In this document: positions 1 through 6,652 of the stretch, piece by piece
How positions within the stretch are numbered: the first letter of the stretch is position 1
Layout of the letters: each line of letters starts with the position of its first letter
Source: Alphaproteobacteria bacterium
GTDB taxonomy: Bacteria > Pseudomonadota > Alphaproteobacteria > ATCC43930 > CGMCC-115725
Direction of reading: 5' to 3'
DNA length: 14,184 nucleotides
NCBI GenBank assembly: GCA_017353855.1
Contig: JAFMSA010000038.1
Span: 1-14,184, forward strand
Program-made: the position numbers and the translations under genes
Notes under the pieces: generated by a model
The model's database searches: none
What the model saw: the letters and a program-made list of their open reading frames with translations, nothing else
What the model was told of the DNA's origin: nothing

Positions 1-252
1 TGGCACGCCGCCCGCGGCGGTGGCTGGCACGGTGGTGGCGGCTGGCACGGTGGTGGCGGCTGGCACGGCGGCCACGGCGGGGGGTGGGGAGTTGGACCCG
101 CAGTAGGTCTCGGCGTTGGCCTTGGGTTACTCGGGGGAGCGCTGGCCACGGCTGCGGCGCAACCTACCGTTTGGTATTGGTGCGATCCCTACCAAGCCTA
201 CTATCCTGCGGTACCGGAATGCCCTATGCCGTGGCGACAAGTGATCCAGTAA
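1..252 (+). CDS. Gly/His/Trp-rich small protein, 3' part only
   Basis: The reading frame is open from base 1 and stops at TAA 250-252, so the start lies outside the window. The visible 83 residues begin with repeats of the form WHGGGG. A hydrophobic Gly/Ala/Leu stretch follows (GVGLGLLGGALATAAA), then an aromatic, cysteine-containing tail with WYWCDPYQAYYP and PECPMPWRQV. Tails of this type (aromatic cluster, two Cys, Pro-rich end) are familiar from small secreted or membrane-associated hypothetical proteins of rhizobia and relatives. That likeness is from memory and no function is known to me. The repeats and the hydrophobic stretch suggest an envelope location, which is inference. A competing frame at 84-353 has no such features and is taken as a shadow. 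Confidence 0.6.
   Translation, partial: WHAARGGGWHGGGGWHGGGGWHGGHGGGWGVGPAVGLGVGLGLLGGALATAAAQPTVWYWCDPYQAYYPAVPECPMPWRQVIQ
25..69 (+). repeat. 18-bp tandem repeat coding for WHGGGG
   Basis: The unit tggcacggtggtggcggc occurs at 25-42 and again, identically, at 43-60. A third, diverged copy begins at 61. A degenerate copy also precedes it at 1-24. Each unit is in frame with the Gly/His-rich protein, so copy number can change without breaking the frame. Confidence 0.85.
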
Positions 253-687
253 CACCTGAAACCTTTCGGCGCCGAGCGGCGGCCCTGTGCGCCTTCCGGT
301 GGCTCGATTTAGATCTGAACCGGTGTGCTTCAGCAGCTCCGGTCTGTCTATGAAAGGTCTTGTCCGCGAGACTGCCCGCCGCGATTATGTTCCATTCTCG
401 GTGGTGCGGGACGATCTGTGGAGATGGTCGTTTGACTTTAACTTAACAAGTTCAAGAGTCAGTAAGGGCGCGGTTTGCGCAGGAAAGATCATCAGAGATC
501 ATCGCAACAGCGACGTCATGTCAAGGAGAGTTCACGAGACAGCGCAGACGTGTGATCCTCGAACGGTTCCTGAGAGGAACGGCTCGCCGGCGCGGTAAGC
601 ACCCGCAGCGCCGGATGGCCGGTCATCACAATGATCCAATGATCGGGATCGTCTTCTGCGCTAACCCAGGCCGATCGGGTACCGACG
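253..687. other. non-coding stretch between the Gly-rich gene and the receiver gene
   Basis: About 435 bases separate the end of the Gly/His-rich gene from the end of the minus-strand response regulator gene, so two genes end towards each other here. The open frames inside it show no recognisable domain and no convincing ribosome binding site. The only structured element I can point to is the AT-rich dyad at 433-461. Confidence 0.5.
433..461. promoter_or_regulatory. imperfect AT-rich dyad (hairpin or operator candidate)
   Basis: The arms are TGACT (433-437) and AACTT (440-444) on the left, then AAGTT (448-452) and AGTCA (457-461) on the right, around a three-base centre (AAC). It stands out as AT-rich inside GC-rich flanks. 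It lies between two gene 3' ends, so it could be a weak terminator hairpin or a binding site. No T-run follows it on either strand. Confidence 0.3.
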
Positions 688-1131
688 TCACGATCCGCGA
701 CCGGCGGCCTCACCGCTTCCAAGCGTCGACTGAATGCACGCGAGCAAGTTGTCTTCATTGAACGGCTTAGCGAAATAGCCAATCACCCCGGCCTGCAGAG
801 CGCGCTGCCGCGCGCTTTCGTCGGGAAAGGCAGTGATGAGAATGGTGGGAATGGGCTCACCAGCCGTGACCATTCGCTTATGAAGCTCAAACCCGGTCAT
901 CCCCGGCATTTGCACGTCCGCAATCACGCATGAAAGGCTGCGCCTGCGCTTCGATTTCAGAAGGCCCTCGGCGCTGTCAAACGCAATTGCCGCATATCCG
1001 AGGGACCTGAGGAAACTCGTCAGCGCCTCTCGCACCGAATGATCGTCGTCGACGATCGCTATGACGGGTGTCTGTGGCAAGGTCCCTGCTCGAACCAGAA
1101 ATTCTCCTCGGCATTGGTCCCGCCGGTGCAC
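688..1131 (-). CDS. single-domain response regulator (receiver only)
   Basis: A CheY-like receiver with no output domain. Numbering from the GTG at 1131, it shows the acidic pair D29/D30 after the first strand (VIAIVDDD), phospho-acceptor D72 in VIADVQMPG, T100 in ILITAF, and K122 in AKPF. The protein ends about 20 residues after the K motif, as stand-alone receivers do. No DNA-binding part can be seen before the stop. The start is uncertain. GTG 1131 gives 147 residues; a TTG at 1080, preceded by an AGGGA-like site, gives about 130 residues and fits the family better. It follows a decayed histidine kinase gene on the same strand, in the usual kinase-then-regulator order, so its original partner is probably lost. 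The product would be cytoplasmic and act by phosphotransfer or protein contact. Confidence 0.85.
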   Translation of the reverse strand: MHRRDQCRGEFLVRAGTLPQTPVIAIVDDDHSVREALTSFLRSLGYAAIAFDSAEGLLKSKRRRSLSCVIADVQMPGMTGFELHKRMVTAGEPIPTILITAFPDESARQRALQAGVIGYFAKPFNEDNLLACIQSTLGSGEAAGRGS

Positions 1132-1208
1132 TCGCTCGGCCCTGGCGGCTTATGAAAAAGATCGGGCTGCGGACCCGCTCGTTGCGATTATACTTGAGTA
1201 TAGGCACC

Positions 1209-1926
1209 CTACACATTGGGAAACACTTCGGCAACCGGTCTGTAACCCCGCTCGCGGCGAGTAGTGCGATTGCTCTCGCCGACCGGCAGCGTGATCCGAA
1301 AGACCGCGCCGCAGGGCTTATTCGGCGACGCCGAGAGCCGTCCACCGTGGGCCTCGACGATCGGGCGGCTGATCGGCAGTCCCATTTGGCTTGGTGTGTA
1401 AAACGGACCCAAATAGCCGGTCGATTGTCGCCGGGTCGAGACGTGTCCTGCACACGACGTCCGCATCGTCTGTGCCGGAGACGGCCATAAACTCGCGCTG
1501 CCGGCCGGCGGCTCCGCCCATCGCCTCGATGGCATTGACGATGAGGTTGAGCCTGCTGGAGCTGGACCCGATCTGCCGACAGAAGGCATCTCGTTCGCAA
1601 GCCGGCTCTGCAATCCGACGCCATTGCGCTGCACCTCGGGCCGGGTCAGAGCAATGGCTTCGAGAGTGAGCGCCTGTCGGGCTTCGTCCACATCCGGCTA
1701 TCGCACGCGGAGGCAGCGCAAACCCGCATTGGCGTTGGTGATCACCGCGTCAGTTGGTTGCTTGACTTCATGCGCGATCGAAGCCGTCATCTCGCCCATC
1801 AGCATCAGCCGATTGAGCCGAACCAGATCGGCCTGAGCTTGCTGCAGAGCCTCCTCCGCCCGCTTACGGTCGGCGATATCGACCACCATTGCGCCAAAAA
1901 CCAGCATTTGCCTTGGCTATGGCCGG
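1209..1926 (-). pseudogene. decayed PAS/HisKA sensor histidine kinase
   Basis: Pieces of a HisKA-HATPase kinase are spread over three minus-strand frames. From 1907 down to 1698 one frame reads VVDIADRKRAEEALQQ, then GEMTASIAHEVKQP, which contains the phospho-accepting His. From 1691 another frame reads DEARQALTLEAIALTRPEV and NGVGLQSRLANEMPS, with the helix between ALT and EAIALT missing compared with relatives. A third frame carries DRVQLQQ. Another carries MGGAAGRQRE and LDPATIDRLFGSVLHTKPNG, and yet another PISRPIVEAHGGRLSASP and CGAVFRITLP. At least four frame changes and two deletions (including the ATP-binding D-x-G-x-G) are needed, so no functional kinase can be made. The N-terminal sensor part is absent or unrecognisable and abuts the end of the methionine-synthase-like pseudogene. 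Boundaries are approximate. Confidence 0.8.
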
Positions 1927-2352
1927 TCATCCGCTGGAAGCTGCGCCTCGTCCAGCGATGTTTGGCCTGTTCAGCAACGCCGAGTGATTTATCAGCCAGT
2001 CTGCGTACCCCAAGACGCGGGCGCGGACTTTCGCAAATGCCGTCTCCCGGGAGAGAGAAACATCGTCATGAAAGACGCAACTCTGCAATCATCCGCCGTG
2101 CCGAATTGCGCGATCGGAATGAATTCCCCGCCTCAGGACAAGGTCCCTGATTGTTTGCGGGCGTTCGACGACAGGGTCTGAACGTTAATGATCCGACGAA
2201 TACTTGTTGATCGGGCTTCGCACGCTCCCGAATTATGTTCAGTACCTCGCGGCGGTCGGGTTCGCTGTAATTGACCTAATTCCTGGCCGCAGGTTGAACA
2301 GCGCGGACAGCAGTGCCGCGTAACCACCCCGTGCGCTGTGCGCCGAGCCTCC

Positions 2353-2480
2353 AAGCAACCGGCGATTTCGACTTCGGCGCTGAGCCTGCCCTATCCGAGC
2401 AAAGCGGCGTTCCCGCTGAACGGGCACGAGCACTACCTGCAAAAGGCGCCCACGTCCTCCAGATCGACTTCACCGGGCCC
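2353..2480 (+). other. inverted internal segment of the methionine-synthase-like pseudogene
   Basis: On the plus strand, opposite to the rest of the pseudogene, bases 2353-2400 read KQPAISTSALSLPYP, and 2442-2474 in another frame read KGAHVLQIDFT. In the family these two motifs sit immediately after the LPLK block and before the CPGGD...HSADVDYA block. Here the minus strand gives LPLK up to 2489 and resumes with GGSAHSARGGYAALL from 2352. The piece in between is therefore flipped in place, with loss of roughly 35-40 codons near one junction and some codons inside it. Confidence 0.65.
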
Positions 2481-2484
2481 GGTG
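2471..2484. repeat. 14-bp perfect palindrome at an inversion junction
   Basis: CACCGGGCCCGGTG is self-complementary over its full length. It falls between the last codon of the inverted block (ends 2474) and the last codon of the flanking normal block (2489-2491), that is, at the breakpoint itself. Confidence 0.85.
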
Positions 2485-2844
2485 CAGATTTTAGCGGCAG
2501 GCGCGTATATCGCCGCGCCCCTCCAGATAAACGTTGAGCGGGATATTGTAGCCCGCCGTCAACCGAAGTATGTGTCGCCCCTTCCGCAAATAGAAGGGCG
2601 TCCCATCTACCGCAATTTTTCTTCAGACCATGAAGCGGGTAGGTGTGGAAGCTGTGCTTTTCCTGTTTGCCATCGGCTAGGACCGGGGAGCCCGCAGCTT
2701 CGAGCCGCTGAACCGTGTCTCGCAGAGCAGGATCATACGCTCCCTGCAACTCTGCTTCTGATATCGCGCCGGCTTCGAACGCGTGGCTTGCGTTGATCAG
2801 TGAGCTCGTGAGGGGAACACCCCCTGCAGGTTCGGGATCGCCAT

Positions 2845-3302
2845 GCTCAGCCTCTCGGATCACGCCCACTCGTCAACAACCTGCATCACCGAAAGCCATG
2901 CGCCGGGAAGAATCGGTGCATAAAGTTTTGTAATGTTTGGTATCATTTTGTGACACGTGCAGGCGGCAGATTGCACCGGGACGGGATCGTGCAGCCTCGC
3001 ATACCGCGAAACTGCAAGCCCGACAACGACGCGTCAGTCGGGAGCGGCTCTGCGCCTTCAAGGGGGCGGGTAAAAACCCCACCCAAGCCAAGAACCCTAA
3101 CGATCGGAATGTGCCCTTGCCGCCGGAATAACGAGGGCGCATCCTGTACTCGCAAGGCATCTGCCTTCGCTTAGCAGGGAGGTCGATGGGATCCCTGCTT
3201 GGGGCGCGACCGATTCCCTGTTGGTCGGACCCCTCCAGGTGTGGTCGGGCCCGGCGCAGACGAGAAGCCTCCGCCACAAGCGGGCCGCTGCAGTGAGAGC
3301 TG
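2845..3302. other. divergent intergenic region upstream of the FixJ-type gene
   Basis: About 460 bases separate the probable start of the decayed methionine-synthase-like gene (minus strand) from the start of the FixJ-type regulator (plus strand). It is where promoters for both would lie. I see no convincing open frame of a known family. Its notable element is the pair of direct repeats at 2926-2955. The last 120 bases might be the worn 3' end of a kinase gene ahead of the regulator, but the likeness is too weak to call. Confidence 0.45.
2926..2955. promoter_or_regulatory. direct repeats spaced 20 bp, binding-site candidate
   Basis: TTTTGTAATG (2926-2935) is repeated as TTTTGTGACA (2946-2955), seven of ten bases the same. 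The copies start exactly 20 bp apart, two turns of the helix. They sit in an AT-rich island inside the divergent region. A CACGTG palindrome overlaps the second copy's end (2954-2959). Same-face spacing of this sort is typical of dimeric response-regulator sites, but the protein is unknown. Confidence 0.3.
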
Positions 3303-3941
3303 ATGATGGCCGAGACGATGTCGACCGTTATCGTCATCGATGATGATGCCGCAGTCCGCGAGTCGATAGGCAGCCTTCTGCGATCGGTCGGGCTGCAGGC
3401 AAAGCTGCTTGCTTCGGTAGATGAATTTCTCGAGACCGGCCGCCCGCACGGGCCTGCCTGCCTTGTTCTCGATGTAAGGCTGCCCGGGCACAGCGGGCTC
3501 GACTTCCAGCGACAGCTCGCGGCCGCAAGCATCCACATCCCGATCATCTTCATCACCGGATACGGCGACGTACCGATGTCCGTCGCAGCGATGAAGGGGG
3601 GAGCGATCGAATTCCTGACCAAGCCGTTCCGCGACCAGGACCTGCTCGATGCGATCCAGCTTGGCATCGCGCGCGATCGTGCTTGGCTGGAGGATGAAAA
3701 AGCGGTGGCTGGGTTGCGGGCCCGCTTCGAGACGCTTACCCCCCGCGAACGCGAGGTGATGGCCTTGGTCGTGGCCGGTCGCCTCAACAAACAAATCGCC
3801 TACGAGATGGGCGTCAGCGAGATTACTGTAAAAGTGCATCGCGGCCAGGTCATGCGGAAAATGCAGGCGGCCTCTCTGCCTGATCTCGCACGGATGGTTG
3901 ACCGGTTGAACCTGACCAGGGACAAATCCGAGGGCTCCTAG
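3303..3941 (+). CDS. FixJ-type response regulator (receiver + LuxR-type HTH)
   Basis: A 212-residue, full-length FixJ/NarL-type regulator. The receiver spans about residues 7-120. It has D13-D15 in VIVIDDD, phospho-acceptor D57 in CLVLDVRLPG, T85 in IIFITGYGD and K107 in LTKPF. The DNA-binding part starts at LTPREREVM (145-153) and includes the recognition region NKQIAYEMGVSEITVKVHR, ending in a long helix with VMRKMQA. Proteins of this layout dimerise when phosphorylated by a cognate sensor kinase and activate transcription. Start codons ATG 3303, 3306 and 3318 are all possible; a GAGAG before 3303 favours the first two. No intact kinase gene is adjacent, so its partner must be elsewhere; the kinase at 12575-14170 is one candidate. 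It is divergent from the pseudogene block and the reading frame shows no damage. Confidence 0.92.
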   Translation: MMAETMSTVIVIDDDAAVRESIGSLLRSVGLQAKLLASVDEFLETGRPHGPACLVLDVRLPGHSGLDFQRQLAAASIHIPIIFITGYGDVPMSVAAMKGGAIEFLTKPFRDQDLLDAIQLGIARDRAWLEDEKAVAGLRARFETLTPREREVMALVVAGRLNKQIAYEMGVSEITVKVHRGQVMRKMQAASLPDLARMVDRLNLTRDKSEGS

Positions 3942-4151
3942 GCGCCCGGCCGCTCGAGGTCGACTCCGCATCCAACTCAGGCCAGCGCCGCGGTTGCGAC
4001 GCATACCGTCCTCTTCCCCCGCGATCCTAAACCAAAGTGTAATAGGGGTGACCCTCAAGCAGGATGCATCCGTCCACAGATCCAATAGGTTGCTGTATAG
4101 CGGCCCGTTAATTTTGCTCCACGCGCACATCCCTTCTTCTCGAGGGCCGTC

Positions 4152-4703
4152 ATGCAGCAACGACACGACCAGCACACGAGTCCGCCTCGAATTGCCGGCC
4201 GCGAATTACCAAGACGATGGACTGAGATGCAAACGCCTGCGTCCCTGGCGGGTCGCGTGGACCGGCCAACCTCGGCCATACCCGCCACGGCCCTTGAGTT
4301 CGGGCGTTTCCGCGTGCTGTTGCGCCAGCGGCAGCTGCTCGCCGACGGTGTCCCGGTCGAGCTCGGCACGCGCGCCTTCGATCTCCTTCTCGCCCTCTTG
4401 GAATCCGACGGCCAGCTCATCACTAAAGAGGAGCTCATCGGCCGGGTGTGGCCGGACGTCGTGATATCGGAAGAAAACCTCAAGGTTCAGGTCTCCATCT
4501 TGCGCAAAGCGCTCGGCGGCGGCCGTGATTTGATCCGTACGGAATTCGGCCGCGGCTATCGCTTCACCGGCATGCTGCGTTCGATTGCACCGGATTCGTG
4601 TCAGCGCCCTGTGCGCGCAAACCCGCGCTCCGGCCCCGCTTTGTTTCCGCAGGCCTTTTGGCGGTCGCTGCCGTGCCGTTCCGGCTGCAGCGGGCGCCAA
4701 TAG
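4152..4703 (+). CDS. winged-helix (OmpR/PhoB-type DNA-binding domain) regulator without receiver
   Basis: 183 residues. A Trans_reg_C winged helix lies at about residues 47-142: LEFGRFRVLLRQRQLLADG, then AFDLLLALLESDGQLITKEEL, GRVWPDVVISEENLKVQVS, ILRKALGG, and the wing IRTEFGRGYRFTG. There is no receiver in front and no transmembrane helix behind. The last 40 residues are Pro/Arg/Ser-rich with no recognised domain. Relatives with this winged helix are often longer, carrying a sensor or ATPase part after it. This could therefore be a short stand-alone form or one cut back; the adjoining IS remnant makes truncation plausible. ATG 4152 is chosen because GAGGG lies at 4142-4146. ATG 4227 would give a 158-residue protein that keeps the whole domain. 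The 210 bases before it show no clear promoter. Confidence 0.7.
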   Translation: MQQRHDQHTSPPRIAGRELPRRWTEMQTPASLAGRVDRPTSAIPATALEFGRFRVLLRQRQLLADGVPVELGTRAFDLLLALLESDGQLITKEELIGRVWPDVVISEENLKVQVSILRKALGGGRDLIRTEFGRGYRFTGMLRSIAPDSCQRPVRANPRSGPALFPQAFWRSLPCRSGCSGRQ

Positions 4704-4763
4704 CCGAAACAGCCGGCAGCCGCGCTGCATCACGACGTCTGCCATCCCTTGCGCGGGCGGGTG

Positions 4764-5325
4764 TCCCTGCTGAACGAGCTGTGCATACGAGCGCGGCCTG
4801 TCGCCGACCGTGCGCCGCAGTATGCGCACGTAGCTCGGTCGGGCACGACAGGAGCAGGGCGGGGAATTCCCGCCTCAGTACGCGGTGACCGGCCTTTGAT
4901 CAGGCGCACGAGCCGGTCGATCGCAAACCGAGGATCGCACTCGACGTTCAGCAGCCAAGCCCGGCCCTCACCGCAACCCGAACGGATAAACCCATCTGGC
5001 AGACGACGCTTGAAAAGGTGCTGCGGCACGCGGTTTGCGTCGCAAAGCCGCTCTGAGTTTCGATCAACAACCTTCTAATCCTCGTTGCGATCCGATGCGA
5101 TACGCGTCCCTGCTCATCCGATAGCGATGAGTTTGAATGCCCGTATGATGCATAAGCCCTGGTACGTGATCCGCCACCCCTTCCATCTCGATGATCTGGG
5201 CTGCTCGTCCCTCACACACTCAGCCGCGCTCGATCTGTCCTTCCGGTACCTTGACGCGGTACTTCGGGCACCATACCACGTGGTGCTTGCGGGAATAGAG
5301 GACGACGAGGCTGTTGCTGTATACG
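4764..5325 (-). mobile_element. degraded IS200/IS605-type TnpA transposase remnant
   Basis: Four blocks of an HUH/Y1 transposase can be read on the minus strand in the right order. They are HHVVWCPKYRVKV (HHVVWCPKYR at 5256-5285), IIEMEGVADHV (5163-5195, the usual MPDHVHLL region but with HVH broken to HVP), ECDPRFAIDRLVRLIKGRS (4886-4942), and SYVRILRRTVGDRPRSYAQ to VQQ near 4764. Stops and frame changes separate them. Between the second and third blocks lie about 220 bases, where intact proteins have only a few residues, so some 200 bp have been inserted. The catalytic HuH pair and the active tyrosine are not intact, so the element is dead. No tnpB is present and the ends are not certain. 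Family assignment is by remembered motifs. Confidence 0.6.
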
Positions 5326-5479
5326 CCAACGCGGTGATCCGAAGTGCCGATCCGGATAATCGGGAATCGCCTTCGGCGCGCCGCTTGTCCCCATAGCTTA
5401 AGCACAGGGCTTGCACGGCACATTCTGGTCAGCGACCCTCCCGGTCATTTTCATAGCGTGGGGATCGGCAAGTCTCTCG

Positions 5480-5497
5480 GCTCGTGAAGGCACGAGC
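5480..5497. repeat. short perfect hairpin
   Basis: GCTCGTG (5480-5486), a four-base loop AAGG, and CACGAGC (5491-5497) form a perfect 7-bp stem. No T-run follows. It could be a remnant of the subterminal hairpin of the neighbouring IS200-type element, or a structure in the cyo leader if transcription starts upstream of it. Confidence 0.5.
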
Positions 5498-5519
5498 GAC
5501 CGCGCTACGTGAAACCGGT

Positions 5520-5563
5520 GGCGCCGGGGCGCATTGTCGCGCCGGGCTTCCGACCCGGGCGCC
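5520..5563. repeat. GC-rich inverted repeat upstream of cyoA
   Basis: GGCGCCGGGG (5520-5529) faces CCCGGGCGCC (5554-5563), pairing at nine of ten positions around a 24-base loop. It could form a strong stem. No T-run follows, so intrinsic termination is unlikely. Confidence 0.45.
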
Positions 5564-5681
5564 TGTCGATTGCCGCCGTCAGCCGGAAGCGGACTGGCGC
5601 GCCCGAGCGTTGTAAATTGACCCGGTCTCGGACGATCTGACGCGTCGTCGGGCGGAGTGCTTCCGTACCACCTTCTGTCTC

Positions 5682-5686
5682 GGAGG
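5682..5686 (+). promoter_or_regulatory. ribosome binding site of cyoA
   Basis: GGAGG five bases before the ATG at 5692. This strong site fixes the cyoA start and rules out later in-frame starts. Confidence 0.8.
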
Positions 5687-5691
5687 TCACG

Positions 5692-6651
5692 ATGTGCGGT
5701 TGGAGTTGCGCGAGCCCCGACGCGCCGCGCGGTCGTTCATGTCGTGCGCGGCCCGGGCCTTGGCGCTCGGGCTGGGTGGGCCCGCTGGTCGTGTGCGCCG
5801 CAGGGCTGGTCACCTCGTGCCAGCCGGCCGGCATATTGGATCCGCGCGGACCGATCGCTTCCGCCCAGCTGCTACTTCTGCTCGACTCCACGGCGATCAT
5901 GCTCGTTGTCGTGGTTCCCGTGATCGTGGCAACCTTGGTGTTCGCTTGGTGGTACCGGTCGACCAACATGCGTGCCAGCCACGCTCCGGATCAGGCCTAT
6001 GAAGGACGTATTGAATTCGTCGTCTGGTCAATCCCGGCCCTGATCGTGATCCTGCTGGGGGGCGTCATCTGGATCGGTTCCCATCAGCTCGATCCGCGCG
6101 CGCCGATTCCGGCAGATGCCCAGCCGCTTCCGGTAGAGGTCGTAGCGCTCGATTGGAAGTGGCTCTTCATCTATCCCGATCAGGACGTTGCCGCCGTCAA
6201 TCAGCTGGTCATCCCGGCCGGAACCCCGGTGCACTTCCGCCTTACTTCGGCGACGGTGATGAATTCTTTTTTCGTGCCGCAGCTCGGCAGCCAAGTCTAC
6301 ACGATGGGAGGGATGACCACGCAGCTCAACCTGCTCGCGGACGAGCCGGGTGAATTTCCCGGATTTTCCGCTAATTTCAGCGGCGACGGCTTTTCCGATA
6401 TGCGGTTTGTCGTCAAGGCGGTGCCGGCCGGCGATTTCCAGGCCTGGGTCACGCAAGCGCACAGTGCCGGGGCTGCGCTCGACGACGCCGCTTACGCCGC
6501 ATTGGCAAGGCCGAGCAGAGCGGTGCCGCCGTCGACCTTTCGCACAGTACAGCCGAAACTGTTCGAGCGCATCGTCGAGCAGACGGCGTCGGGTCCGCAA
6601 AAGTCCGCCGGTGCCGCGTGGCGTCCGCCGGCGCAACAGGCGGGAGGGTGA
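5692..6651 (+). CDS. cyoA: cytochrome bo3-type ubiquinol oxidase subunit II
   Basis: 319 residues. The N-terminus is Arg-rich, then a lipoprotein-type signal ends in LVTSC with the lipidated Cys at 43, followed by LDPRGPIA as is usual in CyoA. Two membrane helices follow (about 59-87 and 106-127), then a periplasmic cupredoxin-like domain (about 145-265). That domain has LDWKWLFIYPDQ, VNQLVIPAGTPVHF, MNSFFVPQLGSQVYTMGGM and FSANFSGDGFSDMRFVV. The Cys/His ligands of a CuA centre are missing, as in quinol rather than cytochrome c oxidases, so electrons come from membrane quinol. The C-terminal tail is Pro/Ala-rich. It is the first gene of the operon; cyoB starts one base after its stop. The name is secure at family level; the paralogous SoxA/QoxA subunits share the fold but not these exact motifs. 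Confidence 0.95.
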   Translation: MCGWSCASPDAPRGRSCRARPGPWRSGWVGPLVVCAAGLVTSCQPAGILDPRGPIASAQLLLLLDSTAIMLVVVVPVIVATLVFAWWYRSTNMRASHAPDQAYEGRIEFVVWSIPALIVILLGGVIWIGSHQLDPRAPIPADAQPLPVEVVALDWKWLFIYPDQDVAAVNQLVIPAGTPVHFRLTSATVMNSFFVPQLGSQVYTMGGMTTQLNLLADEPGEFPGFSANFSGDGFSDMRFVVKAVPAGDFQAWVTQAHSAGAALDDAAYAALARPSRAVPPSTFRTVQPKLFERIVEQTASGPQKSAGAAWRPPAQQAGG

Positions 6652-6652
6652 G

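Larger units (their letters stand above)
1927..2844 (-). pseudogene. decayed cobalamin-independent methionine synthase-like gene (MetE C-terminal family)
   Basis: Probable original start ATG 2844-2842, with GAGAGG seven bases before it. Minus-strand pieces in order are SEAELQGAYDPALRDTVQR, LEAAGSPVLADGKQEK, FHTYPLHGL, LLFAEGATHT, LTAG and ARRYTRLPLK up to 2489. After an inverted block (2353-2480) come GGSAHSARGGYAALLSALF (2352 down), SEPDRREVLNIIRERAKP, DQQVFVG, EFIPIAQFGTADDC, and DDVSLSRETAFAKVRARVLG near 2000. In intact relatives (about 340 residues) these blocks occur in this order in one frame. They belong to the stand-alone homologues of the MetE catalytic domain, which transfer methyl groups to homocysteine-like thiols using zinc. 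Several frameshifts and deletions are present, and the HxC zinc motif expected before GGD is gone. The gene is therefore dead. The assignment is by remembered family motifs. Confidence 0.75.
5326..5691. other. non-coding leader region before cyoA with two hairpins
   Basis: About 365 bases lie between the transposase remnant and the cyo operon. I see no gene. The cyo promoter should be here, but I find no good -35/-10 pair. TTGACC at 5617-5622 has no matching -10 at normal spacing. Two inverted repeats (5480-5497 and 5520-5563) are listed separately. Confidence 0.45.

Noticed and set aside
977..1624. Minus-strand open frame (215 residues)
   Set aside because: It contains only a short true kinase piece (DRVQLQQ) and otherwise out-of-frame translation of the dead kinase and the receiver gene.
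3068..3092. Hairpin GGGCGGGT...ACCCCACCC
   Set aside because: The arms pair over only three plus three bases with mismatches; not a believable stem.
3170..3300. Possible worn 3' end of a kinase gene just before the FixJ-type regulator
   Set aside because: Only GGR and a few loosely placed residues suggest it. No HisKA or ATPase motif can be read in any frame, so it was not listed as a pseudogene.
3171..4175. Minus-strand open frame (334 residues) opposite the FixJ-type gene
   Set aside because: Shadow of a well-conserved regulator; no domain seen.
4886..4942. Reading of this minus-strand block as part of a new hypothetical gene (4730-5029)
   Set aside because: ECDPRF...RLVRLIKGRS matches the middle of IS200-type transposases and the rest of the frame does not continue sensibly, so it was merged into the IS remnant.
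5617..5622. TTGACC as a -35 box for cyoA
   Set aside because: No -10-like hexamer at 16-18 bp; the expected position reads ACGCGT.
6350..6652. In-frame upstream extension of cyoB
   Set aside because: It overlaps cyoA almost entirely, its translation is Arg/Ser/Pro-rich and unlike CyoB, and a strong GGAGG site precedes ATG 6653.
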